From Micromonospora sp. DSM 45708 (GTDB lineage Bacteria; Actinomycetota; Actinomycetes; Mycobacteriales; Micromonosporaceae): a DNA stretch of 64,000 nucleotides. The stretch lies in contig NZ_CP154796.1 of the NCBI RefSeq assembly GCF_039566955.1, positions 3,658,001 to 3,722,000 on the forward strand, written 5' to 3'. Within the stretch, counting starts at the first letter, position 1, and each line of letters begins with the position of its first letter. The notes below the pieces were generated by a model. It worked only from the letters and a program-made list of their open reading frames with translations, searched no databases and had not been told where the DNA came from. Made by a program: the position numbers and the translations under genes. Below are positions 43,966 through 53,213 of this stretch, piece by piece.

Positions 43966-45519
43966 TCACCTCACCACCAGGTAGGCGTTCTTGATCTTCT
44001 GCGGGCCGGCGAACGGGCCGGTTCCCGGTTCGTGCAGCTCCACCCGCAGGTCACCGGCGGACGGGTCCTCCAACAGGGACTGCGCGAAATCGCGCGACAC
44101 CGAGCCGAGGTGCCGGCGTACCCCGTCGCGGCAGGCGGTGGCGAGCGCCGCGCGGTCGGCGGCGGCCAGCGGGCCGCGCAGCTCGACGTGGATCACCGGC
44201 CGGGTCTCCAGCGTCGCGTCCTCGACCAGCGCCAGGCAGAACCGGCTGATCGCGGCGGCGTGCGGGTTGCCGGTGTAGAGGCCGTACTCGACGTCCTGCG
44301 GGTAGAGGTTCGCGCCCAGGTAGGAGATCGTGGAGTCGCGCCGGCCGAACAGCAGCAGCACCGGCAGCGTCATCCGCTCCTCGGCCGTCGCGGCGCGGAA
44401 CTCGGCCGCGCGCACCGGGTCGGCCGCGGCCAGTTCGGCGATCCGCCGGTACGGCACCAGCAGCGCCTCGTCGCCGACGTTGTAGCGCAGCCGGGGCTGG
44501 AGCACGTCCGGCCCGGCCACCGTGCAGACCAGCTCCCGCCGCTCGTTGGTCTCCAGGTAGGTCGCGAACGGGTTGTACTGGAACACCATCGGCAGCCGCT
44601 GCTCGCCGTCGCCGAGCAGCTCCGCGCGCAGCCCCGGGTCGGTCCGCAGCCGCCGCCGCAGCCACACCGTGAACCGGGTCTCCGCGCCGATGCCGATGGT
44701 CAGGTCCGACGCCCCGTACGCCGAACGCACCCGCACGAACCGCTGCTCCAGGTAGTCCCGCAGCGCCTCCGTCATCCCCTCCCCGCCGCAGCTACCGAAG
44801 ATCCGGTACCGCGACCAGGGGAAGTCCTCGGCGTCCAGCCGGTCCCGCAGGTGCTTGAGGAACGGCGGGTACGCGGTGACCAGGTAGTCGTGCTCCGGGC
44901 CGAACTCGCGCAAGGTGTCGACGATCTTGCCGAGGTCCGGTCCGGTGTTCTTCACCACCGCGATCCGGGCCATCGCCGCGCCGGTCGTGGTCCCGGTCGC
45001 CCAGGCGCCCATCGAGTACGCGTTGATCACGAACGGCCGGCGCATCGGGAACACCAGCCCGGTGTAGCCGGCGATGTCCCGGTGCACCGCCCGCAGCTCC
45101 CGCTCGCCGCGCGGCCAGTTGAACGGCCGCCCCGACGACCCGGCCGACTCGTCGACCACCACGCCCCGCTCCGGCAGCCGCCCCCGCCGGCACCGGGCGG
45201 CGGCGTCGTGGCCCACCACGTACCCGAGCTTGTCGGTCTCCGGGAAGTCCCGCAGCCGCCGACGGGCGCCCGCCGGACGGGCCCGCAGGAACTCGCGGTA
45301 GGCCGGCACCCGGCGGGAGGCCCGCACGCAGGCCGCCCGCGCGTTCGCCTCGGCCAGCCGGTCGAGCGCCGGGTGGTGCCGCCGGGCCAGCCACCGCCAC
45401 CCGGCCGGGTGCCGGCCGACCAGCCGGACCATCGCGGCCACCGCCCGGCCGGCGGCCTCCCCCAGCAAGGGCGTCCCGACGGTACGCAGGGCGACGGGTC
45501 GGTGCAGTGTCTCGGCCAT
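43966..45519 (-). CDS. PaaK-like adenylate-forming enzyme
   Basis: The 517-residue protein resembles the phenylacetate-CoA ligase / coenzyme F390 synthetase branch of ANL enzymes. VDESAGSSGRPFNWPRGERE (about 122-141) is the phosphate-binding loop, FGSCGGEGMTEALRDYL and YGASDLTIGIGAETRF hold the adenine region, and the C-terminal domain is shortened. It should activate a carboxylic acid as an acyl-adenylate. ATG 45519 has GGCAGGAT upstream. It heads an operon with DUF4188-like, GNAT-like and Acg-type genes; no carrier protein or condensing enzyme is present. Confidence 0.85.
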   Translation of the reverse strand: MAETLHRPVALRTVGTPLLGEAAGRAVAAMVRLVGRHPAGWRWLARRHHPALDRLAEANARAACVRASRRVPAYREFLRARPAGARRRLRDFPETDKLGYVVGHDAAARCRRGRLPERGVVVDESAGSSGRPFNWPRGERELRAVHRDIAGYTGLVFPMRRPFVINAYSMGAWATGTTTGAAMARIAVVKNTGPDLGKIVDTLREFGPEHDYLVTAYPPFLKHLRDRLDAEDFPWSRYRIFGSCGGEGMTEALRDYLEQRFVRVRSAYGASDLTIGIGAETRFTVWLRRRLRTDPGLRAELLGDGEQRLPMVFQYNPFATYLETNERRELVCTVAGPDVLQPRLRYNVGDEALLVPYRRIAELAAADPVRAAEFRAATAEERMTLPVLLLFGRRDSTISYLGANLYPQDVEYGLYTGNPHAAAISRFCLALVEDATLETRPVIHVELRGPLAAADRAALATACRDGVRRHLGSVSRDFAQSLLEDPSAGDLRVELHEPGTGPFAGPQKIKNAYLVVR

Positions 45520-45601
45520 GACAAGGATCCTGCCGACGCCGACGCGCCGACACCTGAGCCACCGAACGGGATTCGTGCTGAGTACGCGTACCCAGCGGCC
45601 C

Positions 45602-46552
45602 CTACGGCGTCCGCAGCGCGCCGTCGTCGACCGCGCCCGGCATCCGCCGCGCCACGCCGGCGAGCAGGTCCGCGACCTGCACGCGCGGATCGTCCCGGGA
45701 GTCGGTCATCACCAGACCGGCCAGCGGCGACTCCCCCGCCGGCAGTCCGGCGCGCTCGGCCAGCGCCCGCTGGAGGCGGCGAAGCCGGTCGGCGGTGAGC
45801 GCGCTCTGCTCGTCGTGGGTCACCAGCACCCGCCGCTGCCCCGCGCTCCAGAACAGCACGGTCTCGGCCAACGCCGGCAGCAGCGGCTCCAACGGCGGCG
45901 GGATCGACCGGTCCTCGGCGTAAAGGCGGGCCTGGACGGCAGCCACCCGGCTCCGGTCCAGCGCGGTGAGTACGGCGTCGGTCGGCGCGTGCCGCAGCAG
46001 CGCGTCCCGGGCCGCGAAGAAGCGGTCCACGCTGCCGTCGCCCGCCCGGTCCCGCCGCTTGGTCCGCAACATGTCGACGAACGCCGCCAGGAAGGCGTCC
46101 CCGTCGGGGCCGGTGGTCCGTACGGCCCGGTGCAGCACGTGGGCATCGGTCCGGCGCTGCCCGGCCAGGCGGGTGCCGGCCAGATAGGACGGCTGGCCCA
46201 GCAGCAGGTCGACGATGCGGGTGACCAGGAAGAGTTGCTTGTCGACCAGGTGGACGCGCGCCCGCCCGCGCAGTGCTGCCAGGAACCACGCCAACGCCTC
46301 GGCCGCCTCGGGTCGGCGCAGGAACTGCCGGGACTTGAACTCGTGCGGTGCGAACCGGAAGCCGGAGCGCAGTGTCGCGAGCAGCTCGGCCGCCTCCGCC
46401 ACGGTGACGTCGACGCTCGCGTGCGCGATCACCGGCGTGGCGGGATCGAGCAGGTTGGTGCCGGAGAACCCCGACTCGTCGCAGGCGATCTCCACGACCG
46501 CGCCGGACGGTGCCGCCACCGGCGGCAGTCCGCCCTGGAGCGGCAGCCTCAT
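45602..46552 (-). CDS. DUF3800-like protein
   Basis: The 316-residue protein has an acidic N-terminal strand IACDESGFSGTNLL (about 22-35) and a late DSRDDPRVQVADLLAGVARR (about 286-305). These D-E-S and D-S-x4-Q-x-A-D-L motifs match DUF3800, an RNase-H-like fold found near mobile or defence genes in some genomes. No such partner is visible here. ATG 46552 lacks a clear ribosome site. It lies about 80 nt upstream of the PaaK-like operon on the same strand but is probably a separate unit. Confidence 0.7.
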   Translation of the reverse strand: MRLPLQGGLPPVAAPSGAVVEIACDESGFSGTNLLDPATPVIAHASVDVTVAEAAELLATLRSGFRFAPHEFKSRQFLRRPEAAEALAWFLAALRGRARVHLVDKQLFLVTRIVDLLLGQPSYLAGTRLAGQRRTDAHVLHRAVRTTGPDGDAFLAAFVDMLRTKRRDRAGDGSVDRFFAARDALLRHAPTDAVLTALDRSRVAAVQARLYAEDRSIPPPLEPLLPALAETVLFWSAGQRRVLVTHDEQSALTADRLRRLQRALAERAGLPAGESPLAGLVMTDSRDDPRVQVADLLAGVARRMPGAVDDGALRTP

Positions 46553-46808
46553 GCCCGATCCCCCACCATGCCGACCATGGTCGCCGACCCGGCTCGATCC
46601 GACCACCGGTTTGGCAGACGGACGCGACGAGCACTTCCCTGCTGCGCGGCGTCGCGGTGGAGAGTCGTATCTCGTCCGGATTGCGTCCGCCGGAGTCAGC
46701 CCGCCATACCGTCGAGCCGGACCGGCCGGACCTGGTCCGACGCGGGGCAGGTCCGGGCCTAACCTTGGGGGAACCGGGCCGACGGCCGGCCCGCACGGGG
46801 AGATCACG

Positions 46809-48035
46809 ATGACCGAGGGTGGCCGCCGGCCGGGACCGGCCGGGACCGGCGACGACAGGTGGCTGACGAGCGTGGCCCGCGAGGCGAGCGCCGACGCCGC
46901 CGGCGTACCGGTGGAGCTGCTCGGCGACTATCTGCCGCTCCTGCGGGACGCGGCGGTCACCGGCCGCCGGCCGCGCCGCGGCGAACTCGACGCGGTGGGC
47001 GCCCTCGGCCGGCGCGCCGCCGAGCAGGGCGTGTCGGCCGGCCGGGTGGTGCAGCTCTACCTGTCCGCGGCGCGCCGGCTCTGGCAGCAGCTTCCGCACC
47101 TGGACCGGTCCACCGACAGCGAGACGGTGCGCGCCACCGCGGAGGCGGTCCTGCACGTGGTGGACGCCGCCGTCGCCACCCTGGCCGAGGGCTACGCGGC
47201 GGCCCGCCGGGACCTGGTCCGCCGGGAGGAGTCGCTGCGCCGGGAACTCGTCGACGACCTGCTGCGGGGCGACTCCGACCTCGGCGGCCTGGTGGAGCGG
47301 GCCGAGCCGTTCGGGCTGGACCTCGCCCGGGTGCACCAGGTCGCGCTCGCCGCGCCGGGCCGGCGGCTGCCGGACACCGGGGCGGCGATCAGCACGCTCG
47401 AACGTGTCATCTTCGACCGGCTGGGCGATCGGGACGTGCTGGTGGCCACGAAGGAGGGCCTGCTGGTCGTGATCGCGCCGGCCGACGCGGTGTCGCCCGG
47501 CCGGGGGCCCGTCGGCGGCGAGCCGGCCGGGGAGCTGGGCCGGCTGATGCACGGCGAGCTGGACCGGCTGGTGCGGGGCCGTCCGTGGCAGGTGGCCGTG
47601 GGCCGGCCGCATCCGGGGCTCTACGGCATCGCCCGCTCCTACGAGGAGGCTCGGGAGGCGTTGACCACGGCCCGGCGGCTACGCGCCGAGACACCGGTGA
47701 TCGACGCCCACGACCTGCTCATCTACCGCGTCCTGCTGCGGGACCAGCCGGCGATGGTGGACCTCGTGCGGGCCGTGCTCACCCCGCTCGGCCAGGCCCG
47801 GGGCGGCGCCGGTCCGCTGCTGGACACGCTGACCGAATACTTCGCCTGCGGTGAGGTCGCCACCGAGGCGGCCGGCCGCCTGCACGTCTCCGTGCGCACC
47901 GTGACCTACCGGCTGGGCCGGGTACGCGCGTTGAGCGGCTACGACCCCGCCGACCCCCGGGACCGGTTCACCCTGCACGCCGCCGTGCTCGGGGCGCGGG
48001 CACTGGACTGGCCGCGCCGGCCGCTGCCCGCGTAG
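46809..48035 (+). CDS. PucR family regulator
   Basis: The 408-residue protein has a helical N-terminal sensor (about 20-140) with RVVQLYLSAARRLWQQL, a central region including DVLVATKEGLLVVIAP, and a PucR C-terminal helix-turn-helix (about 355-405; EAAGRLHVSVRTVTYRLGRV). It shares its architecture with the regulator at 21001 but is not a close copy. ATG 46809 has GGGGAGA upstream. Its target is unclear; the divergent DUF3800-like gene is one candidate. It is convergent with the gene ending at 48039, three nt away. Confidence 0.88.
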   Translation: MTEGGRRPGPAGTGDDRWLTSVAREASADAAGVPVELLGDYLPLLRDAAVTGRRPRRGELDAVGALGRRAAEQGVSAGRVVQLYLSAARRLWQQLPHLDRSTDSETVRATAEAVLHVVDAAVATLAEGYAAARRDLVRREESLRRELVDDLLRGDSDLGGLVERAEPFGLDLARVHQVALAAPGRRLPDTGAAISTLERVIFDRLGDRDVLVATKEGLLVVIAPADAVSPGRGPVGGEPAGELGRLMHGELDRLVRGRPWQVAVGRPHPGLYGIARSYEEAREALTTARRLRAETPVIDAHDLLIYRVLLRDQPAMVDLVRAVLTPLGQARGGAGPLLDTLTEYFACGEVATEAAGRLHVSVRTVTYRLGRVRALSGYDPADPRDRFTLHAAVLGARALDWPRRPLPA

Positions 48036-48038
48036 CCG

Positions 48039-48269
48039 TCAGGCCGGGACGAGCGCCAGCTCCGGGAACCCGAGCAGGTTCGCCAGGGCCGACGCCTCCT
48101 CCCGGGTGAGGGTCAGGTTGACAGTGCCGTCGGGATCGGTCGGGTCGTCGTGCACCACGTCCCGCCGACCACCGCGCCGATGCACGACGACGCCGATCCG
48201 ACGGCCCTGTTCGGTGGTGATGACGTGTCGTACCCCGATGCCGGGCAGGACGGTGCGTTCGATGATCAC
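48039..48269 (-). CDS. Short cation:proton antiporter regulatory-subunit-like protein
   Basis: The 76-residue product (MIIERTVLPGIGVRHVITTE, then VVVHRRGGRRDVVHDDPTDP and LTREEASALANLLG) matches the N-terminal domain of KefB/CPA2-type antiporter regulatory subunits, which normally continue into a TrkA-C domain of about 80 residues. That second domain is absent and no antiporter gene adjoins. GTG 48269 has a GGAGAG upstream. It may be a free-standing domain or a truncated gene. Confidence 0.7.
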   Translation of the reverse strand: MIIERTVLPGIGVRHVITTEQGRRIGVVVHRRGGRRDVVHDDPTDPDGTVNLTLTREEASALANLLGFPELALVPA

Positions 48270-48919
48270 GAGGACTCTCCAGGGACGGCGGCCGGGCCGC
48301 CCGGGAGCGGGCGGACGCTACGGCGACGCGGTGAACGGGCGGACGTGGACCGTGGTGGCGGGCGGCGCCCGGTCGGCCGACCAGGCGGGAACACAGTTGC
48401 CGTGGCGGCGCTGGTCGATGCCCATGCGTCAACCGTAGCGTCCGCCGGTCGCCGCCCCGGGCGCCGCTCCGATCGCCACCCCGGGCCGGGGAAAGCGGTG
48501 TGGAGCAGCGCGATCGGCGCCGGACGCGGCGGCCCGGAACACCCGCTCCTCTCCGGCCACCGGCAATCAGGCACCCACTTGTTGGCCGGCCGCTGGCAGT
48601 GCCGTCCCCCGCCGCGCCGACGACGATGGAGGTCCGACCCGGTGGCCGAGCAGCGAGGAGGCGTGATCATGAGCGGCACGTCGACGGCTCCGCCGCCAGT
48701 GGTCGCCGGTGTCGCGCCGCCGCGCCGGCCCGCCCCGGCCGGGATCACCGGTCCGGCCGGCGACGGTCGCGTCCGGCCCGCCCCGGGCGGGCCCCGCCGC
48801 CGCTGAGGCGACGCCGCCCGACGTCGCCGAGCGCGACCCCCCGACCCCCGGCCCGCCGCACCCGCTCCGACGCGTGGGCGGCCAGGCAGTCATCTCTTCG
48901 GCGAAAGGACCATCCGGCC
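48270..48919. other. Intergenic region with one small ORF
   Basis: Apart from a possible 45-residue ORF at 48669-48806, I see no gene, terminator or operator that I can defend. Base composition is as the rest of the chromosome. Confidence 0.6.
48669..48806 (+). CDS. Possible small Pro-rich peptide (45 aa)
   Basis: An ATG with a strong GAGGAGGC ribosome site opens a 45-codon frame with a Pro/Ala/Arg-rich product (MSGTSTAPPPVVAGVAPPRR start). No family is recognised. It lies about 110 nt upstream of the DksA/TraR-type gene, so it could be a leader or a chance frame. Confidence 0.35.
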   Translation: MSGTSTAPPPVVAGVAPPRRPAPAGITGPAGDGRVRPAPGGPRRR

Positions 48920-49234
48920 ATGACGCACACCCTCGACGACCGCACCCGGACGCTGCGCGAACTACTGGAACGGCAGTCCGCGGAGTACACCGCCCAGCTC
49001 GGGGAGCTGACCGGGCAGCACCGCCAGCCCGAGCACGGCGGCCACGACCCGGACACCCTGCACCGGCTCATCGAGGCCGCCGAGCAGGGCGCCGCGGACA
49101 CCGCCCGGGCGCTGACGCGGATGGCCGAGGGCAGGTACGGCGTCTGTGAGCGCTGCGGTCAGGACATCCCGACGGCCCGCCTGGAGATCCGGCCCGCGGC
49201 CCGCTTCTGCGTACCGTGTCAGCGGCCCCGCTGA
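48920..49234 (+). CDS. DksA/TraR-type zinc finger protein
   Basis: The 104-residue protein has an N-terminal coiled-coil (about 1-70; RTLRELLERQSAEYTAQLGE) and a C-terminal C4 zinc finger CERCGQDIP...FCVPCQ (about 80-102), the DksA/TraR arrangement. Such proteins bind the RNA polymerase secondary channel and modulate initiation. It is shorter than E. coli DksA and lacks a visible acidic DxxDxA tip. ATG 48920 follows a GAAAGGA site. Confidence 0.88.
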   Translation: MTHTLDDRTRTLRELLERQSAEYTAQLGELTGQHRQPEHGGHDPDTLHRLIEAAEQGAADTARALTRMAEGRYGVCERCGQDIPTARLEIRPAARFCVPCQRPR

Positions 49235-49333
49235 CCCGACTCACCGCACGAACGGCACGCCCGGCCGACCACGCTGAGTCACCATGGCGACAGTCCCCTG
49301 GCGTGTCATCAGTGGTCCGGTGACACTTCGGCC

Positions 49334-49750
49334 ATGACGGACAGCGAGCGTGAGCGCCCGAACGAGCGCTTCGAGAAGGTGGCCGAGGAGACCTCGGAGA
49401 CCGTGACCCACGCGGCCACGGTGCTGGAGGAGGAACTCGCGGCGGGACTGGCCGGCGCCCGGCGGCTCGAGGAGAAGTTGAGCGAGAGCCGCCGGGTGGA
49501 CCCGGAGGCGTTCGACGAACTGGTGGCGCGCGTCCGCACCGACGGCCACGCGCTGATCGACACCGTGGTCGGGCAACTGAAGATGGCCGACGACCAGCGC
49601 GGCGAGGTGATCCGCCGCTACACCTCGGACGCGCACGACGCGCTGGACACCGTACTCAATCTCGCCCGGCTGGCGCCCGACGTGGCCAACGGGCTCGCGG
49701 ACCGGCTGTCGTCGCCGGGCCCGACCGGCCCGACCCGGACGAACCGGTAG
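49334..49750 (+). CDS. Hypothetical helical protein (138 aa)
   Basis: A strongly acidic, helix-rich protein (MTDSERERPNERFEKVAEET start; ARRLEEKLSESRRVDPEAFD; LIDTVVGQLKMADDQRGE). It has no signal peptide, cysteine or known domain and could be a coiled-coil or bundle. It is followed at 7 nt by the polyprenyl synthetase gene, so the two may be co-transcribed. Confidence 0.65.
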   Translation: MTDSERERPNERFEKVAEETSETVTHAATVLEEELAAGLAGARRLEEKLSESRRVDPEAFDELVARVRTDGHALIDTVVGQLKMADDQRGEVIRRYTSDAHDALDTVLNLARLAPDVANGLADRLSSPGPTGPTRTNR

Positions 49751-49757
49751 CGGCGCG

Positions 49758-50801
49758 GTGACGCCGACCACCGGGGTGGCCGGCGGGCACGTGGACCGCA
49801 TGCTGGCGCGCTACCGCGGGCTCGCCCTCGACGCGCTGCTCGACGACCTGCCCGCGGGTGGGCCGCGATACCTCTACGACCTGGTCGCGGAGTACCCCCG
49901 GCGGTGGGGCAAGGGGCTGCGCGCGGCGCTGTGCCTCGCGACGTGCCGGGCGTTCGGCGGCGCCGAGCCGGTGGGGCTCAACGCCGCGGTGACCGTGGAG
50001 CTGTTCCACAACGCGTTCCTCATCCACGACGACATCCAGGACGCCAGCGAGCAGCGACGCGGCGGGCAGACCCTGCACGCCGAGTACGGGGTCGGCGTGG
50101 CGCTCAACGTCGGCAACATGACGAACCTGTTGGCGTTGCGGCGGCTCGCCGCGAACCGGGCGGCGCTCGGCTCGGGGATCGCCTGGCGGCTGTTCACCGA
50201 GACCGAGCTCATGCTGCGCCACTCGCTGGAGGGGCAGGCGATCGAGGTCGGCTGGATCCGCGACAACGTGTGCGACCTGGACGCCGACGACTACTACCGG
50301 ATGTGCCTGAAGAAGACGTCCTGGTACACCTGCATCTACCCGTGCCGCACCGGCATCCTGGTCGCCACCGGCCGGGAGAACGCCGTCGACGTGCTGGACC
50401 GCTACGGCTGGTATCTGGGGGCCGCGTTCCAGATCCAGGACGACGCGCTCAACCTCACCGGCGACTACGCCCGGTACGGCAAGGAGATCGCCGGCGACCT
50501 GTGGGAGGGCAAGCGGACGCTCATCCTCATCGACTTCCTGCGACGGTGCACGCCGGACGAACGCGAACGGGCGCTCCGCTTCCTGAGCCGGACCCGGGCC
50601 GGACGCACCGCGTCGGAGGTGCGCTGGCTGCACGGGCGGCTGCTCGCGTACGACTGCGTGGAGTCCGCGCGGCGCAGCGCCCGGGAGCTGGCCGCGGCGG
50701 CCCGGCGCGAAGGAGAACGGGCGCTGGGCGCCGCGGCCGACACCGAGGACGGTCGTTTCCTGCTCGACCTGACCGCGTACGTCGTGGAGCGCAACCGCTA
50801 G
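49758..50801 (+). CDS. Polyprenyl diphosphate synthase
   Basis: The 347-residue trans-prenyltransferase has the first Asp-rich motif NAFLIHDDIQDASEQRRG (DDxxD, about 92-96) and a second one QIQDDALNLTGDYARYGKEI in which the fifth position is Asn. This variant is also usual in geranylgeranyl-type enzymes. It condenses isopentenyl diphosphate with allylic diphosphates; product length is not clear. GTG 49758 lies 7 nt after the preceding hypothetical gene. No terpene cyclase, prenyltransferase or carotenoid gene is nearby. Confidence 0.88.
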   Translation: MTPTTGVAGGHVDRMLARYRGLALDALLDDLPAGGPRYLYDLVAEYPRRWGKGLRAALCLATCRAFGGAEPVGLNAAVTVELFHNAFLIHDDIQDASEQRRGGQTLHAEYGVGVALNVGNMTNLLALRRLAANRAALGSGIAWRLFTETELMLRHSLEGQAIEVGWIRDNVCDLDADDYYRMCLKKTSWYTCIYPCRTGILVATGRENAVDVLDRYGWYLGAAFQIQDDALNLTGDYARYGKEIAGDLWEGKRTLILIDFLRRCTPDERERALRFLSRTRAGRTASEVRWLHGRLLAYDCVESARRSARELAAAARREGERALGAAADTEDGRFLLDLTAYVVERNR

Positions 50802-50816
50802 CGGGGCGCCCGGTCG

Positions 50817-51239
50817 TCAGTCCTCGACCCAGCCGTGCTGACGCGCCATCGCGACCAGCGCCCGCCGGGCCTGGACGATCTGCGCACCGGTCATGGTGGG
50901 CACGTTCGCCAGCAGCAGCTCGGTGAGCGAGGCGTCGAACTGGCCGACCGTCAGGACGTCGAACTCGTCGTCCTCCACCGGCGCCGAACCGGCGCCGGCC
51001 GGCACGGCGGAACTCGCCTCCTGCAGCGACACCGGCGGCGGGTCCAGGGTCACGCGCGCGACCTTGAGGCCCCGCTCGGACTGCACGACCTCATAGCTCA
51101 CCTTCATGCCGACCGCCACGGAATGCCGCTGGTCGCCGAAGTCGTTCGCGTGCACGAAGACGTCGTCGCCGCCACGCACCGGCGCGATGAACCCGTAACC
51201 CCGAACGTCGTCGAACCGGACGATTGTGCCCTTTTCCAT
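50817..51239 (-). CDS. Cold-shock domain protein with C-terminal extension
   Basis: The 140-residue protein has an N-terminal cold-shock OB fold (about 1-65): GTIVRFDDVRGYGFIAPVRG with RNP-1, and DVFVHAND with RNP-2. The remaining 75 residues form an acidic linker and a helical C-terminal domain (about 95-140; MTGAQIVQARRALVAMARQH), an extension of the actinobacterial CspA-type proteins. It binds single-stranded nucleic acid. ATG 51239 has a GGTGG upstream. It is convergent with the polyprenyl synthetase. Confidence 0.9.
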   Translation of the reverse strand: MEKGTIVRFDDVRGYGFIAPVRGGDDVFVHANDFGDQRHSVAVGMKVSYEVVQSERGLKVARVTLDPPPVSLQEASSAVPAGAGSAPVEDDEFDVLTVGQFDASLTELLLANVPTMTGAQIVQARRALVAMARQHGWVED

Positions 51240-51732
51240 GCCCACCAACCCCCACCGACTGAACCAACCAACCCGGGTCAGGATAGCGAAGCGACGATCA
51301 GGCCGATGGCCCGTGTCGCGTCCACGCCACGCACCACGCCGGGCGCCGCTCCCGGCCGACCCGGTCCGTCGTCGCCGGCCGGCGGTGTTCCGCGCCGCGA
51401 CAGGCCATCCGACGGGACGGCCCCCGGACGGGCGCGGCGGCCCATGGCTCGGGCGGTCGGAACGGGACGTCCACGGCCGCCTCCTCGGGGTCGGGTTGCC
51501 CGCCTGTTCACGGTGGCGCAGGGCGTCCAGCGCGCCCGGCATCCGGCTGCCGCGCCCGGCCGACGGATTCGGACATCCGTTACGCTCGCCGGCATGATCG
51601 GCGTCTCGACCGGTCCGCTCGCCACGTCACCGACGACCCGGAAACGGGGCGCCGCGACATCGGCGAGGGCCACGAGGCGGAACTCCGGATTCCCGGACCG
51701 GTGACCACGACTCGGCAGAGAGGCAGACCACC
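51240..51732. other. Intergenic region between cold-shock and sensor genes
   Basis: About 490 nt without a strong gene. A TACGCT at 51581-51586 lies 7 nt before an ATG at 51594 that opens a 36-codon frame ending at 51704, a possible leaderless mini-ORF upstream of the sensor. Nothing else is supported. Confidence 0.5.
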
Positions 51733-53025
51733 ATGACGGCGGTGGAGGGCCAACAGCCCGGTGCTGCGGACGCCGCGGTCGTCGGGCCGGGCGGGGAGGA
51801 GGACATGCGGTCGCTGTTCGGACAGTCCACCGCGGTCTTCGCGTCGCTCGCCGGGCCGACCCACGTGGTGAAGAGCGCGAACCAGGCATTCTTCACCGCC
51901 ATCGGCGAGGAACGGGCGAGCACCGGGGTGGCGATCGGGGAGCTGATGCCCGAGTTGGCCGGCCAGGGCTTCATCACGCTGCTGGACCAGGTCTACCGCA
52001 CGGGCGAGCCCTACACCGGTCGCGACGTCCGGGTCGTGCTGGGCACCGGACCGCAGGCGCGGGAGGCGTTCTTCGACTTCACCTACGAGCCGCGGCGGGA
52101 CGCCGGCGGTGCGGTGGTCGGCATCCGGGTGATCGGCCTGGAGACCACCCAGGTGAAGCACGCGCAACGGCTGATGGCCGAGCACCGGGCCCTGGTCGAG
52201 CAGATCGCGCGCCAGGCACCGCTGACCGAGGTCCTCGACGGGATGGCCCGCTGCATCGAGCAGCTCGCACCGGAGGAGCTGCTGGTCTCCGTCCTGCTCG
52301 CCGATCCCGACGGCCGGCACCTGCGCCACGGCGCGGCACCGAGCCTGCCCGACTTCTACAACCAGGCCATCGACGGCATCGCCACCGGTGAAGGAGTCGG
52401 CTCCTGCGGCACCGCCGCGCACCGGCGGCAGCCGGTCGTCGTCGCCGACATCGCCACCGACCCGTTCTGGACCGACTTCCGCCCCCTGGCGGAGCGGGCC
52501 GGGCTGGGGGCGTGCTGGTCGACGCCGATCCTCGGTCGCGACGGCAGCCTGCTGGGCACCTTCGCCGTCTACCACCGCACCCCGCGCGTCCCCCAGGACG
52601 CCGACCTCGCGCTGGCCCGGGTCTTCACCGGCACCGCGGCGCTGGCCATCGAACGACACCACATCGAGCAGGCCAAGGCCGCCGCCGACGCACGCGCCAG
52701 AGCCGCCCACGACGAGCTGGCCCGGGTGGTGCGGGCGGAGCGGGAGCTGCGCGCCGAGGCCGAGCAGCGCGCCGCCGCCGCGGCGGAACTCACCGCCCGG
52801 GTGCGTGCCGCAGCCGCCACGCTGGCCGCCACGCCGCACCCCGAGCAGTGTCAGCTCGGCGGCACCGGCGGGTGCACGGCGGCGGCCGAGATCAAGCTCG
52901 CCGACTCGTGGGGCGACTCCGCGTGGGGCTGCCCCCGCCACGTGGAGGAGGCCATCCTGAACGTGCGCTCGGTCTTCATCGCCAGTGAGGAACTCGGCGG
53001 CCTGGCCGCCTACCTCAACCGGTGA
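51733..53025 (+). CDS. PAS-GAF sensor protein with Cys-containing C-terminal domain
   Basis: The 430-residue protein has a PAS-like fold (about 30-140; GPTHVVKSANQAFFTAIGEE) and a GAF domain (about 160-315; GEGVGSCGTAAHRRQPVVVA and TPILGRDGSLLGTFAVYH). An Ala-rich coiled coil (about 318-365) leads to a compact C-terminal domain with CQLGGTGGC and DSWGDSAWGCPRH (about 372-412), then VRSVFIASEELGGLAAYL. No histidine kinase, GGDEF or DNA-binding domain is seen, so it must act through a partner. The four Cys/His positions may bind metal. ATG 51733 follows GAGAGGCAG. Confidence 0.85.
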   Translation: MTAVEGQQPGAADAAVVGPGGEEDMRSLFGQSTAVFASLAGPTHVVKSANQAFFTAIGEERASTGVAIGELMPELAGQGFITLLDQVYRTGEPYTGRDVRVVLGTGPQAREAFFDFTYEPRRDAGGAVVGIRVIGLETTQVKHAQRLMAEHRALVEQIARQAPLTEVLDGMARCIEQLAPEELLVSVLLADPDGRHLRHGAAPSLPDFYNQAIDGIATGEGVGSCGTAAHRRQPVVVADIATDPFWTDFRPLAERAGLGACWSTPILGRDGSLLGTFAVYHRTPRVPQDADLALARVFTGTAALAIERHHIEQAKAAADARARAAHDELARVVRAERELRAEAEQRAAAAAELTARVRAAAATLAATPHPEQCQLGGTGGCTAAAEIKLADSWGDSAWGCPRHVEEAILNVRSVFIASEELGGLAAYLNR

Positions 53026-53213
53026 CCCGCGGTCCCACCTACCGGCCCGTCGCGAGCTGATGACCCGGACGACCACAAGGGAGCAGCCCATCCCGTACGC
53101 GCGGTCGGCGGAGCACTCCCGCTGGGCCGGGGCGGCCCCGGACGGAGGGCAGGCCGCTGCCGGCGGGCGAGGTTCGTCCGCTGACCGCATCGCCGCCGGG
53201 TAGGTTCGCTGGC

